Origin: Takakia lepidozioides
Taxonomy: Eukaryota > Streptophyta > Takakiopsida > Takakiales > Takakiaceae
Length of the DNA stretch: 64,000 bases
Assembly (NCBI GenBank): GCA_030704615.1
Contig: CM060733.1
Span: 49,166,001-49,230,000, forward strand
Reading direction: 5' to 3'
Each line of letters begins with the position of its first letter. Positions within the stretch are counted from its first letter, which is position 1. The notes beneath the pieces are model-generated. The model did no database searches. It saw nothing but the letters and a program-made list of their open reading frames with translations, and had not been told where the DNA came from. Shown piece by piece: positions 48,201-58,935 of this stretch. Both the position numbers and the translations under genes were made by a program.

Positions 48201-50666
48201 GGACCAGAATCAACCCCATAGCTCGAGTGGCCACATTTTGCGCAACATTCGACTAGGCCCTCATGCCCGCTATTTCACCCTCACGGTACACACAACGCAT
48301 GGTTTGCTCTCCTCTGGTCTCTGCATCCAAGTTGTAGCCTTTCATTTGCCATATGTTGCGGTGTATCCATGAAAAAGAGAGTCAGTTCGTGGGCAAGTGA
48401 AAAACCAGATTCAATGGGCTGCTCACATTAGTGTGCTTATTTCCGTTTCTGAGATTGGTCTGGTCTGATGTTCAATACCCTCGCCAAAGGGTCACCTCCT
48501 TAAATTGGACCAAATTCCATTCCGAGACTAATGGGTATCACAAGTCAATGGGATTCTGTAACTTGCAGCCAGAGGAGGAGGTCCTTCTGGAGCAGATAAT
48601 GTCACAACCCGATTTTGACAACGACACTAATGACAGCTCCAGCAGTTCCTCTCACATTTCAATGGTGAGAATTCTAATATGTCGGGCAATTTACAGAGCA
48701 TACAGCTCTGCACTCAGCCCACAGGGCCATTGGATGGTTGTGTCTTCACTCTAATGCAGTCATCAAGTTCTGCAATGATTCTTGTTAAAGTTCCCCCTCC
48801 CCACAAAGAGCATCCTGCAAGTTGGCCTGTCCATTTCTCCACTAGCTCTTCAATCTGTAACCATGGATTCATATAGACATGGAAGTAATTTGGATGCTCA
48901 TGTCTCTAAAGGGCTTTGACTTCGAGGGAGAGGAAGCTACGAGGGTCACAGAGATTGAAGCACAACTGGAGCAGTTTCGACATCGAAGCAGCAGTGCCTG
49001 CAGCCTATATGACAAGGAGAATTCTGAAACATCAGTTTATGTCCCATGTGGATTGATTTCACAAGGTAGTTATCTGCTGGAAAATCCTCTTTCCTTTTCA
49101 AGCACTGCTAATTAACAAGCAGCCATCCTGTGGCTGAAGAAAGCTACTTACCTCCTCTACCAAACCTCCTTCAGCACCCATCATTAATTCTTTTAATGCT
49201 TAATTAAGTCACTTACTAAGCATGCACAGTGAGAGATTTTAGACAAAAGGAAGAGAGGAAGTACAAAAGAAGATTTATTAAGTGTTTGGGAGGACTGAAG
49301 GCAAGGGCAAAAAAAAAGAGAGACTCAGGACGCGTCTCTGGAATCTCAAGATGCATTGCAGCATGTGAAATGCAGCGAAAACACCTGGTGGAGCAATATC
49401 ACAGTACAGCTTTTGTCAAGCAAGCAAAGTAAGCAGTGAGACTGAAAAAAACACGAATAGCAGCAGGAAGCAACAGCATGATCAGGCATCTCTTGTGAGC
49501 ACCACAGTCGATGATTACTTGGCAGAGCAAAAGGATCGCCGAACCAACCAGCAAAGGACAGAGGCATGATCACTTGCCTGCATTTTTGTGTTGCACCTGA
49601 TTTCTCGCCATTTATTCAGACAGCCGAGCTACATGTCCACTCCCCTTTAGCTGATTTTAGTTTTCAAACGACTTGGGGTACAACTTTTAGATTCAAGAAG
49701 ATGCCTGCCAGAGCCCCCCACCTGAGCTGTCAGAACCACAACCAACTGTCGCTGTGTGGTGCTTTATCAACCTTATGCTTTGTGGTATGACATCAATGCC
49801 AGCTTGACATACATATATTTGCATATTCAACACCACAAAACCAGACTTCACATCATTAGCAGGGTGTGACTTTTAACATAGTGGACTGAAACCCTTGGAC
49901 CAGCCCCAATAGGTTATATCCCCTGGGGACTATACCTTCAAAGGTAAGTCATAAGCCCACATTCAGAGGGCACTGTTAATCAGTGCATTCTCTCTCTCTC
50001 TCCTCTCAAAAAGCTGCAATAAGTCATGCTTTGTGAATGATTTCAGGAGATAACCAGCTTACTGTGCTCTCACATAGATACATATGATTTCAGGAGATTA
50101 ACAAGAGGCTGAGAGAACTCCAAACAGCACCACTCTGCGCAAGGCTCTCTGAGGAAGAATTGGCCACCCTGGTACGAAAGTGCCGATGTACCCTCCCCTT
50201 AATTTGTAAGCATGCACCTGATTTGATGTTCTGGCAAATTAATGACAAGTTGTAAAGCAAAGCAATTGTGAAATTTTGACATCGGAATTGTGTTTTGGCT
50301 CTCAGATGCTTCAATGCAGATATGAACAGGGGCTTCTGTGATGTCTACTCAAAGTGCAATCTCCTCACCACAATATAAGTAAGCTCTCTGTAGGAAGTGC
50401 TTATGTGTGAGGTGTTCACTGTTTTTTTCCTTTGTATTTTCAGGGCGCTCTACACATTCTGACCAGATTGCATTTGAGATGATAAGACTGCTCAATGTTC
50501 CACCGGAGTTGACGCCACGCCAGTAAGTGACTGAATAGAGATTGACTACCGTAACCCAGTTGGTGGTGTGAGATTGGATACATTCCCCATATTTCATTGT
50601 CATCAATCTGTCTGCAGTCCTTCAATACCCGGTGCTTCAGGAAGTGACTTTCGATCGACGTTATAA
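45295..50666 (+). CDS. Acidic coiled-coil protein, multi-exon, unrecognised
   Basis: A long first exon (45295 to about 47229, donor CAACAG/GTGATG) encodes a Ser/Glu/Asp-rich protein with LKELRALNKNREL and, at its end, GETQTFLDDMKNN and PQETQAFLDEIKRKSCARLA. The first 40 residues are hydrophobic but may not be translated. Supported downstream exons include 47349-47375 (MAQLARLEK), 47417-47463, 48569-48664 (PEEEVLLEQIMSQPDFDND), 48912-49065, 49230-about 49428, 50094-50187 (EINKRLRELQTAPLCAR), 50444-50522 (AFEMIRLLNVPPELTP) and 50618-50666 (PSIPGASGSDFRSTL, stop). Most junctions keep phase; some middle exons are unresolved, so the model is partial. No enzymatic motif is visible. It is probably a scaffold or cytoskeletal-type protein, but I cannot name the family. 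Confidence 0.55.
46071..46430 (+). repeat. 180-bp in-frame tandem duplication inside the acidic gene
   Basis: TCTGGTCTCAAACATGTC recurs exactly 180 bases apart (46071 and 46251). The two units encode diverged 60-residue repeats: VSNMSVETGLAS ... RPDRDFIPGDDDHP and VSNMSIEIDLAS ... RRDRDFTYGDCDPP. Confidence 0.85.
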
Positions 50667-50849
50667 CTTATAACCAAGGTAAGGGCAAAGGCAGCTTACT
50701 CGCAAGCTTCAGTCACTATTTTCTTGGTGTCCAATTGTAGAGGCCCAGCAGGCCCACGTGCTCAAAATATCCGCAGCCCCCGCCTCCCCGCCCCGCAAAA
50801 AAGCACCCCAAATCATGCGGAAGATACAATCAGCCAGATGGGGTATGAC

Positions 50850-51218
50850 GGCTCAGAATTTTGTGTGGCCTCGTCGTTATGAAGCTGGTCAGACGACCGT
50901 CAGGCCGTCTCATTAATATAGGAGCAAACTACCTTCATGCGTCAAGGACTTAGAATTTTTTTGGCATATGAATTTTACAACTACCTCCATGAATAGTTGC
51001 ATACCACCCATGGAGGTAGTTACAGTAAGCACCAACATTGCCATCGACCTACCACCAGACCACAACCTCCGCCATGACAACAGTTGGACGTTTTTTTCGA
51101 TATATAAGAGAAACAGGGGAATAGGGATCCTTTTAATGTAGCGGGGCCGCTGTCAAGTCCCTGTCCCCTCTGCACCGTGCGGCCTCATTACGACGAGGCC
51201 ACACAAAATTCTGAGGCG
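50850..51218. mobile_element. Non-autonomous Mutator-like MITE with 9-bp target duplication
   Basis: The ends form a 33-bp inverted repeat. The left starts GGCTCAGAATTTTGTGTGGC and the right end's reverse complement starts GCCTCAGAATTTTGTGTGGC; about 31 of 33 match. The 369-bp unit is flanked by perfect direct repeats GGGTATGAC at 50841-50849 and 51219-51227. A 9-bp duplication with long TIRs is the usual mark of Mutator-like elements. The interior has no coding capacity and includes a 13-bp perfect stem hairpin (50979-50991 with 51009-51021). Confidence 0.88.
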
Positions 51219-51864
51219 GGTATGACTCGCTAGCTATGGCAACCACAACGGTTGCTGAGAATAGGCTGACAGGAAAACAGTGACCCCCAGGTCGCTCTTA
51301 AGTATCTATAAAGCGACACCGCCATAGCATCAGCTTGGGAGTAGCTTCGGAAGACTTAGTTGCAGTGGCCTAATCGTTGTTTAGTGACACCCTGGGTGTA
51401 GCTCGGGCGTATGGCCGACATGCACTATTTCCGGTGCAGTTTTTGGCGAGTGCTTGTAGAGAAATTTCAGTGTTTTTTAATCTGGCAAAAAATCGCCAGA
51501 TTTCGACCTGGAAAATGGGTGAGCTACTGTAATATAGCCACTTTTCTAGCTAGGTCACCTCCTTAGTCTCGCCATATGGGCACCGGGTAGAATCTACATG
51601 TCGCCCTGCCTACGATTTTGGAAAAGTGAAAAAAAAACAAAAAAAACAAAACTAGGGATTGGAACTATATATAGGTTGAAGACGACAACCAAGTTGTAGT
51701 CTTGTGGTAAAGGGCACGTAAAGCACCGCTCGATTTTTTCCTTTATTATTTGACGACCCTCCCCACACGTAACGCCCTTTGGTGTTTCACCCTTTGGTAT
51801 TTTGACGACACCTCCCGTCAAGGAATGCCATGCCAGGATATGGCCTTCCACCACGTGCATGACA
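51219..51864. other. Sequence between MITE and retroelement relic
   Basis: No gene is supported. Bases 51620-51650 are A-rich. It may be unrecognised retroelement or flanking sequence. Confidence 0.4.
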
Positions 51865-53292
51865 GACAGTGGTGCTTATGCATACAAAGTCATGTTTTTT
51901 GGACTATGTAATGCACCAGCAACTTTCCAAAGAATGATAAGTAAATCTTTCAATGAGTATTTGGATGATTTCATGCACGTGTTCTTAGATGACTTCAGTG
52001 TGTCCAGCTCTAAGAATGAGCACTTGCAGAAGTTGGAGTTATGTTGGCCAGATGGAAGATGAGAGGTCTTGGTCTGAATCCAGAAAAGTGTATTTTCTGT
52101 GTGAGCTCAGGGGTATTTCTGGGATACATTGTGTGTAAGAAAGGACTGTTTGTGGCTCCTAGAAAGACTGAGGCCATTAAAGCATCCCCACCACCAGTAA
52201 ATGTTAAGGCTCTAAGGAGATTCCTTGGACAAACCAGCTACTACAGAAGGTTTGTCAGGCACTATGCATAGATGGCAGCACCATTGAGCAAGCTTTTGAA
52301 GAAGGATGCAGTGTTTGCATGGACGGCTGAATGCCAACAGGCATTTGAGGCACTTACAATGTCAGTAATAACAACACCTGTGTTGATTAACCCTCACTGG
52401 CATGTGGTATTTCATGTACACTGTGATGCCTCAGGAGAAGCATTGGGGGCTGTGTTAGCCCAAAATGTCACATGAAACATAGATTCACCTGTGTATTATG
52501 CTAGTAGATTGTTGAACAGTGCTGAGATGAACTATAGCACTACTGAAAGAGAAGCTTTGACAATGATTTATGCAGTCAAGAAATTAAGGCATTATCTACT
52601 GGGAATAAAGTTTATGTTTTATATGAATCATCAGGCTTTGATTTATCTAGTGAACAAGCCTTTGCTAAGTGGCAGGATAGCAAGATGGTTGATTATCTTG
52701 CACGAGTTTGAATTCGAAGTTGTTTATCAGCCGGGATGATTGCATCTTGTGGCAGATCACTTGTCACACCTTTCAACAGGAGAGCCCGCCACAGGAGTAG
52801 ACGATCAACTGCCTGGTGCGAGTTTATTCGCAGTGGAGGTGCAGGGAGCGGATGATTGGTTGGATTGGCAGTGGCCAATCAAATACTACCTTACTCATGG
52901 TCAGTGCACACCCAGTTATAAGAAGGAGTAGAGGAAAAGAATAGCTATCAAGGCATTACCATACACTATGATAGGTGGAAGATTGTATAAGCTAGGACCT
53001 GATGGAGTTCTTAAACGATGCTTGTACCACCATGAGGTTAATAAAGTTCTGGAAGAAGTTCATAAAGGAGTGGCTGGAGGTCATTTTAGAGAAGAGACTA
53101 CCAATAGGAAAATACTACTTGTAGGTTACTGGTGGCCTACTTTATTCAAGGATGTACACAAGTTTTGCAAGAGTTGTGATGAGTGTTAGAGGCTAGGACG
53201 TTTGCAAAGATCTGGGAAGATGGCTTTGATGCCTACTGAACCATTCCAGAAATGGGGATTAGACTTTGTTGGACCAATTAATCCACCAGCCA
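51865..53292 (+). pseudogene. Ty3/gypsy pol relic: RT, RNase H, integrase
   Basis: Reading in order on the plus strand: reverse transcriptase (FFGLCNAPATFQRMI and the catalytic VFLDDFSVSS), connection (FLGYIVCKKGL, FLGQTSYYRRFVRHYA), RNase H (FHVHCDASGEALGAVLAQ, SAEMNYSTTEREAL) and the integrase zinc region (EVHKGVAGGHF with CKSCDEC) followed by KWGLDFVGPI. The reading is broken by a frameshift near 52040 and by stops at 52269 (TAG), 52473 (TGA), 52737 (TGA), 52929 (TAG) and 53187 (TAG). Several stops could come from C-to-T change of CAG or CGA codons. The RT N-terminus, integrase DDE core and LTRs are missing. It is cut at 53293 by transposon sequence. Confidence 0.9.
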
Positions 53293-54306
53293 GGAATGAC
53301 GAGTAGGAACTTGTCAAACAGTTGGGTCATGTTCGACCATATCAAGCGAATTACAAATCACCAGTGGGTGACAATGGGTGCACATGTCTACGACACCCAC
53401 TGCAGGATGCTAATGACAATTGTTATTTGTGAGATGAAAGGAGAGGACACACAATCGGAGATGCTTCTTTGGCAAGGAATAAACGAACAGATGGCCAAGG
53501 CGGGATTGCCCCCTCCGAATTTCCGTGGTTTCATGGCGGACAACGCACAAGCAAATTGGGCTGCCATCCGAAGGGTGTACGGGCAAGACCCCAATGTTCC
53601 CATGGAAGGCAAGGAGAGATCTTGTGGGTTCCATTTTCTGCAGAGCCTTTCGCAGTACACAACCAGGCTCGTGGCGCCAGATTTCAGAGAGGAGCACCGT
53701 TCCATGTGCCTTGCGTGGAAGCGCGCTCCTACCTTGGATGATGCAGAGACACAGTTTGCATGCATACGGGCTTGGTGGACATCGTCAGGTGCTGTAAGGA
53801 AATCAGACGAGGGAGCAATGGTCAGTTGGCTAGCATGGTGGCATTATCGTTTCCTCCAGTTCGGCGACTATATGCGGGAGGTGAGTTGCACGTCCGAACA
53901 TGCTAAGTCCGAACATGCACTGGAAAAATGGCGCCGAATTACCTGTCATGAGGGGACCTATAGCCGCGGAATTCGGCACCATTTTTCGCCAGAGAGACCT
54001 ATTACCGTGAAATACGTCGTCGTTTTCCAGGTTACGGACCCTATTACCGCGAAATTCGGCGCCATATTTGCACATGTCGCTGGGAATTGGCATGAGCGGA
54101 AGACGAAATATCATGAGCACAACTGTCAAAACTGCAATTTTTCCTTCAAGGGGCCGAATAATATATTTGTTTTTCCTGACACATTGCATTAAATTATTGT
54201 ATTTTATTGTTTTTTATTTTCGAAATTTGGACTTCTGCTCATGAAAACCGATTGTCTTACTACTCCGCTCATGCCGCTCATGCTCATGAAATAGCAAACC
54301 TCCTCA
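53293..54306 (+). mobile_element. Internally deleted copy of the MULE-like transposon
   Basis: Bases 53293 to about 53894 match, in inverted orientation, the end of transposase exon 1 of the larger copy (about 60435-61024): NLSNSWVMFDHIKRITNHQW through FGDYMREVSCT. From about 53902 to 54306 the sequence matches that copy's terminal region (about 58158-58590). The two blocks are joined inside the transposase intron just after the donor GTGAGTTGCACG, so exon 2 and several kilobases are gone. The 308-codon frame here is a truncated transposase with junction sequence and no SWIM finger, hence inactive. The left side is fused to the gypsy integrase relic. Confidence 0.8.
53902..54306 (+). repeat. 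Inverted repeat arm 1 (transposon end)
   Basis: About 405 bp from GCTAAGTCCGAACATGCACT to AGCAAACCTCCTCA, nearly identical in reverse complement to 58158-58590. It includes several GGCGCC motifs and repeated CATGAGCGG-type triplets near the tip. Confidence 0.85.
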
Positions 54307-54314
54307 TCCAGTCA

Positions 54315-57266
54315 TCATCTCCAGTCATACTCTCTAACTCCTCGAGGTCTTCTCGTAGCAGGTAATCTACTAGATTTCTTTGTGGTAATTTGTATCTCGT
54401 GTATCCCATTATGCACGGTTAGTAACTGAGAATTCCAGTCATGGAATACCCTGGCTTGTTTTAGCCACGGACGTCCCAATAATAAGGAGTAAGCCTCCAT
54501 GACTTCATCCATCTTCAACACAGTTACTGTGATCATAAAGATCATCTTCTGTATCTGTATCTTAACTCCTCTTATTAATCCCAATGGCTGTACACTTCTT
54601 TGATCTGCCATTGTTACTGTAAATGGGGCTGGTTTCATGTTACTAAGACCAAGCTTCTTTCTTAATTGGTCTGTCATGATATTTACTCCAAAACCTCCAT
54701 CTATCAGTACATCAGTTAGTTTTGTGCTTCCAATTCTCAATTGGATTACTAGCATAGAATCATCAAAGTCCATGACTATTTCTCGCCCTTCCGGCTTCAC
54801 ATTATAACTGGTCACATTGTTGTTCAGGTCTGTGTTTCCTGTCTCCTGGGCAATTCGATTGATTGCTTGATACAGCCTGTGCCTACAATAAGGTGCCACA
54901 GCCAATAGCTGTCCAATGGTAATTTCTGCTTTGGTCTGGCATATTACTTCAGCCAAAGTCTCTTCATTACTTTGCATGTCTGCATCTTCTTTCTTTCTTT
55001 CATCCTCCCTCCCTTCTTCTTCTCCATCAGAATCAGAGGAATCTGCCACAGGAATATCAGTACTCTTCTGCATTTCCCTTATGGTATCTGCCACTTCCTT
55101 GTGCAGTTCCTTCTCATCTCTCCAAGCCTCATCATCTTCAGGTATATCACTGTCACCTTCATTATCATCATCTTCCTCTACTACTGGAGGTATTAGTTTG
55201 TCTTTGCTTCTTGTTACTATCATTGTACTTACTTCTGGTACAACACATGGCCTAACCATGTGAGCTGCCACCACTGGGCCCTCATTCACATGAGCTCTCA
55301 TCTCATTCTGGTGTCTAATCCAAAATAAACATGCTGCCTTGCGATGTCCTGGCTGATTACAATAGTAACATAGTTCTTCACCATTTGGTCCTCGCCCTTG
55401 GTCTGCTCTTGGATTATTTCTGTAATCCTGATTCCCGGGTTGGTAATTCCCCCTTGGATTACCCTGATAGTTGCCTCTGGAATTTCCTTGGTAATTTCCT
55501 CTTCAATTACATCTCCCTTCCATACCATTGTTATAACCACCAGACCTACCATAGTGGTCCTGCTCATTGTTTCTTCTTGGCTGGGGCTGCACCTGATGCA
55601 CCCTTACTTGCCTAGGTTCTCTTGCAACTGTCCTTCTGTTGTAGTAACAATTCTCAGTAGAATGGTTATCCATTTTACAGATAGTACAGTGTTTCTCCTT
55701 CATGTGGCATTCTGTGGTGGTATGGCCTTCATTCTGGCACTTTGCACACCATACACCCTTCCTCCAATGTGTTGCAGCCTCTGTGGCATACTTCTTCAAG
55801 ATTTCTTCCAATCTTTTCTCATAGTTATTCCTCTTCAACTTCTCCTTTCTCTTACTCTTCCTTTTTAGTTCTTGCTCTTCTTCTTCATCTGACTCATCCT
55901 CAGAGTCCTCATCATCCCTTTTCTCTCTCCTGAGCATTCCCAATTGCTCAATTCTGTTTGCAGTTTCAAATGCCTCCTCCACTGTATTATGGGGTAACAT
56001 ATCCACTTTCTTTTGCAACTCTGGTCTTAGTCCACTCACAAACCAAGTCTTCTGTAAACCTGGTGCTGGTACTGCAGCCAGCTTTTTCATCATCAATTCC
56101 ATCTTTTCCATATACTCCTCAACAGTTTCATGCTTCTTTTGCTTTAACTGTTGTAAACTTCCATACACTTCATCCTCAATTTTACTTGTCCTGAACCTAT
56201 TTCGGAATGCTGTATTCAAGCCATTCCAGGTTAGGAAATGATTATCAGGGAATCTTGCATACCATTCACTTGCTTTCTTTATAAGTGAACAAGGAAACAA
56301 TCTCATCTTGGCATCATCGTCATTCTCATTGTTCACTATACACATGTGCTCAAATTGGCTAATGTGTACATCGGGATCCCCTTTTCCTGAATATATTGGA
56401 AAAGGTGGTTTTGCCCGTGTTGGTTGTAACGCCATCTGTGGCCCTACTTTCTGCCCACTGACAGGTGCTGGCACCCTTGCTGGTGCTGGTCCTTCAGGAC
56501 CTTTTGTTGTTGTGGTGGATCTTTCACCAAGTGGTGGCCCTTGAGCACTCCCTGCTTCTGGCCCCACGATATTCACAGTATTCCCAGCTTCAGTTGCACT
56601 ACTTCCCACACTCCATGTCCCCCCAGAGCCAGATCCAGGCAGCCCGCCTGATCCCCCTGAGCCGACACCTTCGTTGGCCTGTGATCCAAGTGCTCCACTT
56701 GATCCAGGTCCAACGGGTTGGGATGTCCTGGTTGTAGTCTCAACCTCAGCTGTTGGGTCTACTTCTTCATACTCTTCCTCTTCCAATTTCTTCTCTCTGT
56801 TTTTATCCTCCAAGTTCTGCCATTGGGTTTCTTCTTCATTCATGTAACTCAACTGCAATGGTATTGGAGAGTCTGAACTCTCCGTTGGCTCTGCCACATC
56901 CTCTCCTCCTTCTTCACCTTCCGCTTCAGAAACTGGAGTTCCTGCTTTTGGTGTTCCATGCCAACTCTTATCAAAGATTTCTGTCAAATCTTTTATCCAG
57001 GGATGTACCTCAGATCTTTCACCTCGTGATTGATCTTCTTCCCGTACCAATTCCCTTAATCTTTCTTGCAAAGAAACAGAAGGAGTGGCATCCAACTCTA
57101 GTTCTTCCGGTATGGGTTATGTACTCTTTGATCTTAATGGTGTGAGAGGTCCAGATGATTCCCCTATGTCTATTCCTCTCTCCCAAAGATATGGATAATT
57201 AGCTTTCAGATAGCTTTCTCTTTTTGCTGAATATCTCTGGCGTCTAGCTTCTCTTTCATCACTCAT
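54315..57266 (-). pseudogene. Ty3/gypsy gag-protease ORF with two in-frame stops
   Basis: One frame runs from ATG 57266 (MSDEREARRQRYSAKRESYL) to a stop at 54315, interrupted only by TAA (57117-57119) and TGA (55503-55505). Gag has an acidic N-terminus and a capsid-like region (MRLFPCSLIKKASEWYARFP ... NRFRTSKIEDEVYGSLQQL). Three CCHC zinc knuckles follow: CAKCQNEGHTTTEC, CTICKMDNHSTENC and, after the TGA, CYYCNQPGHRKAAC. The aspartic protease region reads VLIDGGFGVNIM and LLLGRPWLKQ; relatives usually have Ser in place of Phe (GGSGVNI). No RT follows; the frame ends 9 bp from the transposon arm at 54306. Gag binds and packages element RNA, and the protease processes it. Each stop is one substitution from sense. 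Confidence 0.85.
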
Positions 57267-57288
57267 GTCCCATGTCTTTCATTTCTTT

Positions 57289-57984
57289 TTAATGTGGCAA
57301 TAACCAAAACTCTCTTCTGTGATATCTCTCGTATATGCCTGGGTTTCTTTCAAGCTTCAATGCACCCTTGGCTATACTTGAAGTCTCCGTTACCATATAA
57401 CCATATGGCAAACAAGTCTGGAAAGTTGTTCTTGGTGTGAGTTTGATCCACAAAATATCCTTTGGAATCCAATTCTTTACCAGTACAAGCTCTTCATGCA
57501 TATGAGTATAAACATTCACCTTTCTTTCCTCCCAGCCTTCAAACTCTACTCGCTTAATGGATAGCAATGCTATCACATAAACCAATGTTGGTAACCAACG
57601 TGCTCTTCCTCTACAGGCCACCTGATAAATCTTTATCACTCCTTTCTCCAGACCCCACTCAGGGTCAGCATCATGCACTCTCTTAAGAATGTTTTCTTTA
57701 CAACCGTCTGGCAATTCCAAAAACCTCTGGAAGAATCGTTTGGACAATCTTTCCTTCTCAGTTTCACAAGGAATTTGATTCACATCAAATTCTTTAATTC
57801 TCCATCCACCATGATCCCACCAGATGCCTGTCACATCTGGTTGTTCATGACCCAGTTCCCCAGTATGGTCGCCAAATGTCGCGCGGCTTTTACTCACCCA
57901 TCCCTTCGCTATCCGAGGCAGAAACTCCAAGATAGAAGAGTTGGAAATCTCTAAGCACTCAACCCGCTTAGAACAATCAGTCAT
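57289..57984 (-). CDS. Accessory ORF upstream of gag, unknown function
   Basis: An ATG-started 231-codon frame (MTDCSKRVECLEISNSSILE ... RRHREFWLLPH-type end) finishes 23 bp before the gag ATG, in the same direction. It has a Trp-rich block (GIWWDHGGWRIKEFD), an Arg/Lys-rich middle (YQVACRGRARWLPTLVYVIA) and TRTTFQ/CLPYGYMVTETSS near the end. It has no stops, unlike gag-pro and pol around it. Position suggests an extra gene of the retroelement. It matches no retroelement domain I know, and no zinc finger, protease or polymerase motif is visible. Confidence 0.55.
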   Translation of the reverse strand: MTDCSKRVECLEISNSSILEFLPRIAKGWVSKSRATFGDHTGELGHEQPDVTGIWWDHGGWRIKEFDVNQIPCETEKERLSKRFFQRFLELPDGCKENILKRVHDADPEWGLEKGVIKIYQVACRGRARWLPTLVYVIALLSIKRVEFEGWEERKVNVYTHMHEELVLVKNWIPKDILWIKLTPRTTFQTCLPYGYMVTETSSIAKGALKLERNPGIYERYHRREFWLLPH

Positions 57985-58157
57985 GACCTACAGCTAGTGT
58001 ATCATGGGGGTGTTTCCTATTTGCTTTCCTTCCCGCATTCATGTTAGCTAGTTACCTTACTGTTGGTAATTAAGTATTAGTTTGCTTCAGTAATCTATCG
58101 GATTCCATCAACTCATCCATTCATTCCACAGCTTCACTCAGATCTCTCTACACAGTG
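57985..58157. other. Short leader before the accessory ORF
   Basis: 173 bp between the accessory ORF and the transposon arm. I found no LTR or obvious tRNA primer-binding site, so the retroelement's 5' end appears truncated by the transposon end. Confidence 0.4.
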
Positions 58158-58590
58158 TGAGGAGGTTTGCTATTTCATGAGCATGAGCGGCATGAGCGGC
58201 ATGAGCAGAGTAGTAACACAATCGGTTTTCATGAGCAGAAGTACAAATTTCGAAAAAAAAAAAAAACAATAAAAAAAACAATAAAAAAACAATAATTTAA
58301 TGCAATGTGTCAGGAAAAACAAATATATTATTCGGCCCCTTGAAGGGAAAATTGCACTTTTGACAGTTGTGCTCATGATATTTCGTCTTCCGCTCATGCC
58401 AATTCCCAGCGACATGTGCAAATATGGCGCCGAATTTCGCGGTAATAGGGTCCGTAACCTGAAAAAACGGCGACGTATTTCGCGGCAATAGGTCTCTCTG
58501 GCAAAAAATGGTGCCGAATTCCGCGGCTATAGGTCCCCTCATGACAGGTAATTCGGCGCCATTTTTCCAGTGCATGTTCGGACTTAGCCA
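58158..58590 (-). repeat. Inverted repeat arm 2 (transposon end)
   Basis: Reverse complement of 53902-54306, estimated above 90% identical by eye, with an A/T-tract length difference near 58250-58290. Confidence 0.85.
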
Positions 58591-58800
58591 GTTTTCGGCG
58601 CAAAATAGGGAAATTCGGCGCCATTTTTCCAGACACTGTACCAGTGCATGTTGGGACTTAGCCAGTTTTCGGCCCAAAAAGAGAAATTCGGCGCCATTTT
58701 TCCAGACACGGTACCAGTGCATGTTGGGACTTAGCCAGTTTTCGGCCCCAAAAAGAGAAATTCGGCGCCATTTTTCCAGAAATGGCCCCACAACTGCTTC
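58551..58800. repeat. Subterminal tandem repeats, about 73 bp
   Basis: ATTCGGCGCCATTTTTCCAG occurs at 58551, 58613, 58686 and 58760. The last two intervals are 73-74 bp and include TGCATGTTGGGACTTAGCCA and GTTTTCGGCCC. They sit between the transposase stop and the element tip. The minus-strand ORF across them is a by-product of the repeats. Confidence 0.85.
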
Positions 58801-58935
58801 TGTTGGATCTCAGTTTGAATGGAATATTGCCTCATTCCAGGAGTTTTGGGGTGCATTTCATTACACTGCAAAAAAAAAGTCTGATACAGCAAAATGCATT
58901 TGAAAATATCCATATGGAGGATTCCGTTTGCCCCA

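Noticed and set aside
55398-57145. Plus-strand ORFs opposite gag
   Set aside because: They are antisense shadows of the gag-protease frame, which shows retroviral-type gag, zinc-knuckle and protease motifs.
58297-58791. Minus-strand ORF of 164 codons with repeated EKWRRISLF
   Set aside because: It reads through the 73-bp subterminal repeats and the terminal arm; no conserved domain and no start context.
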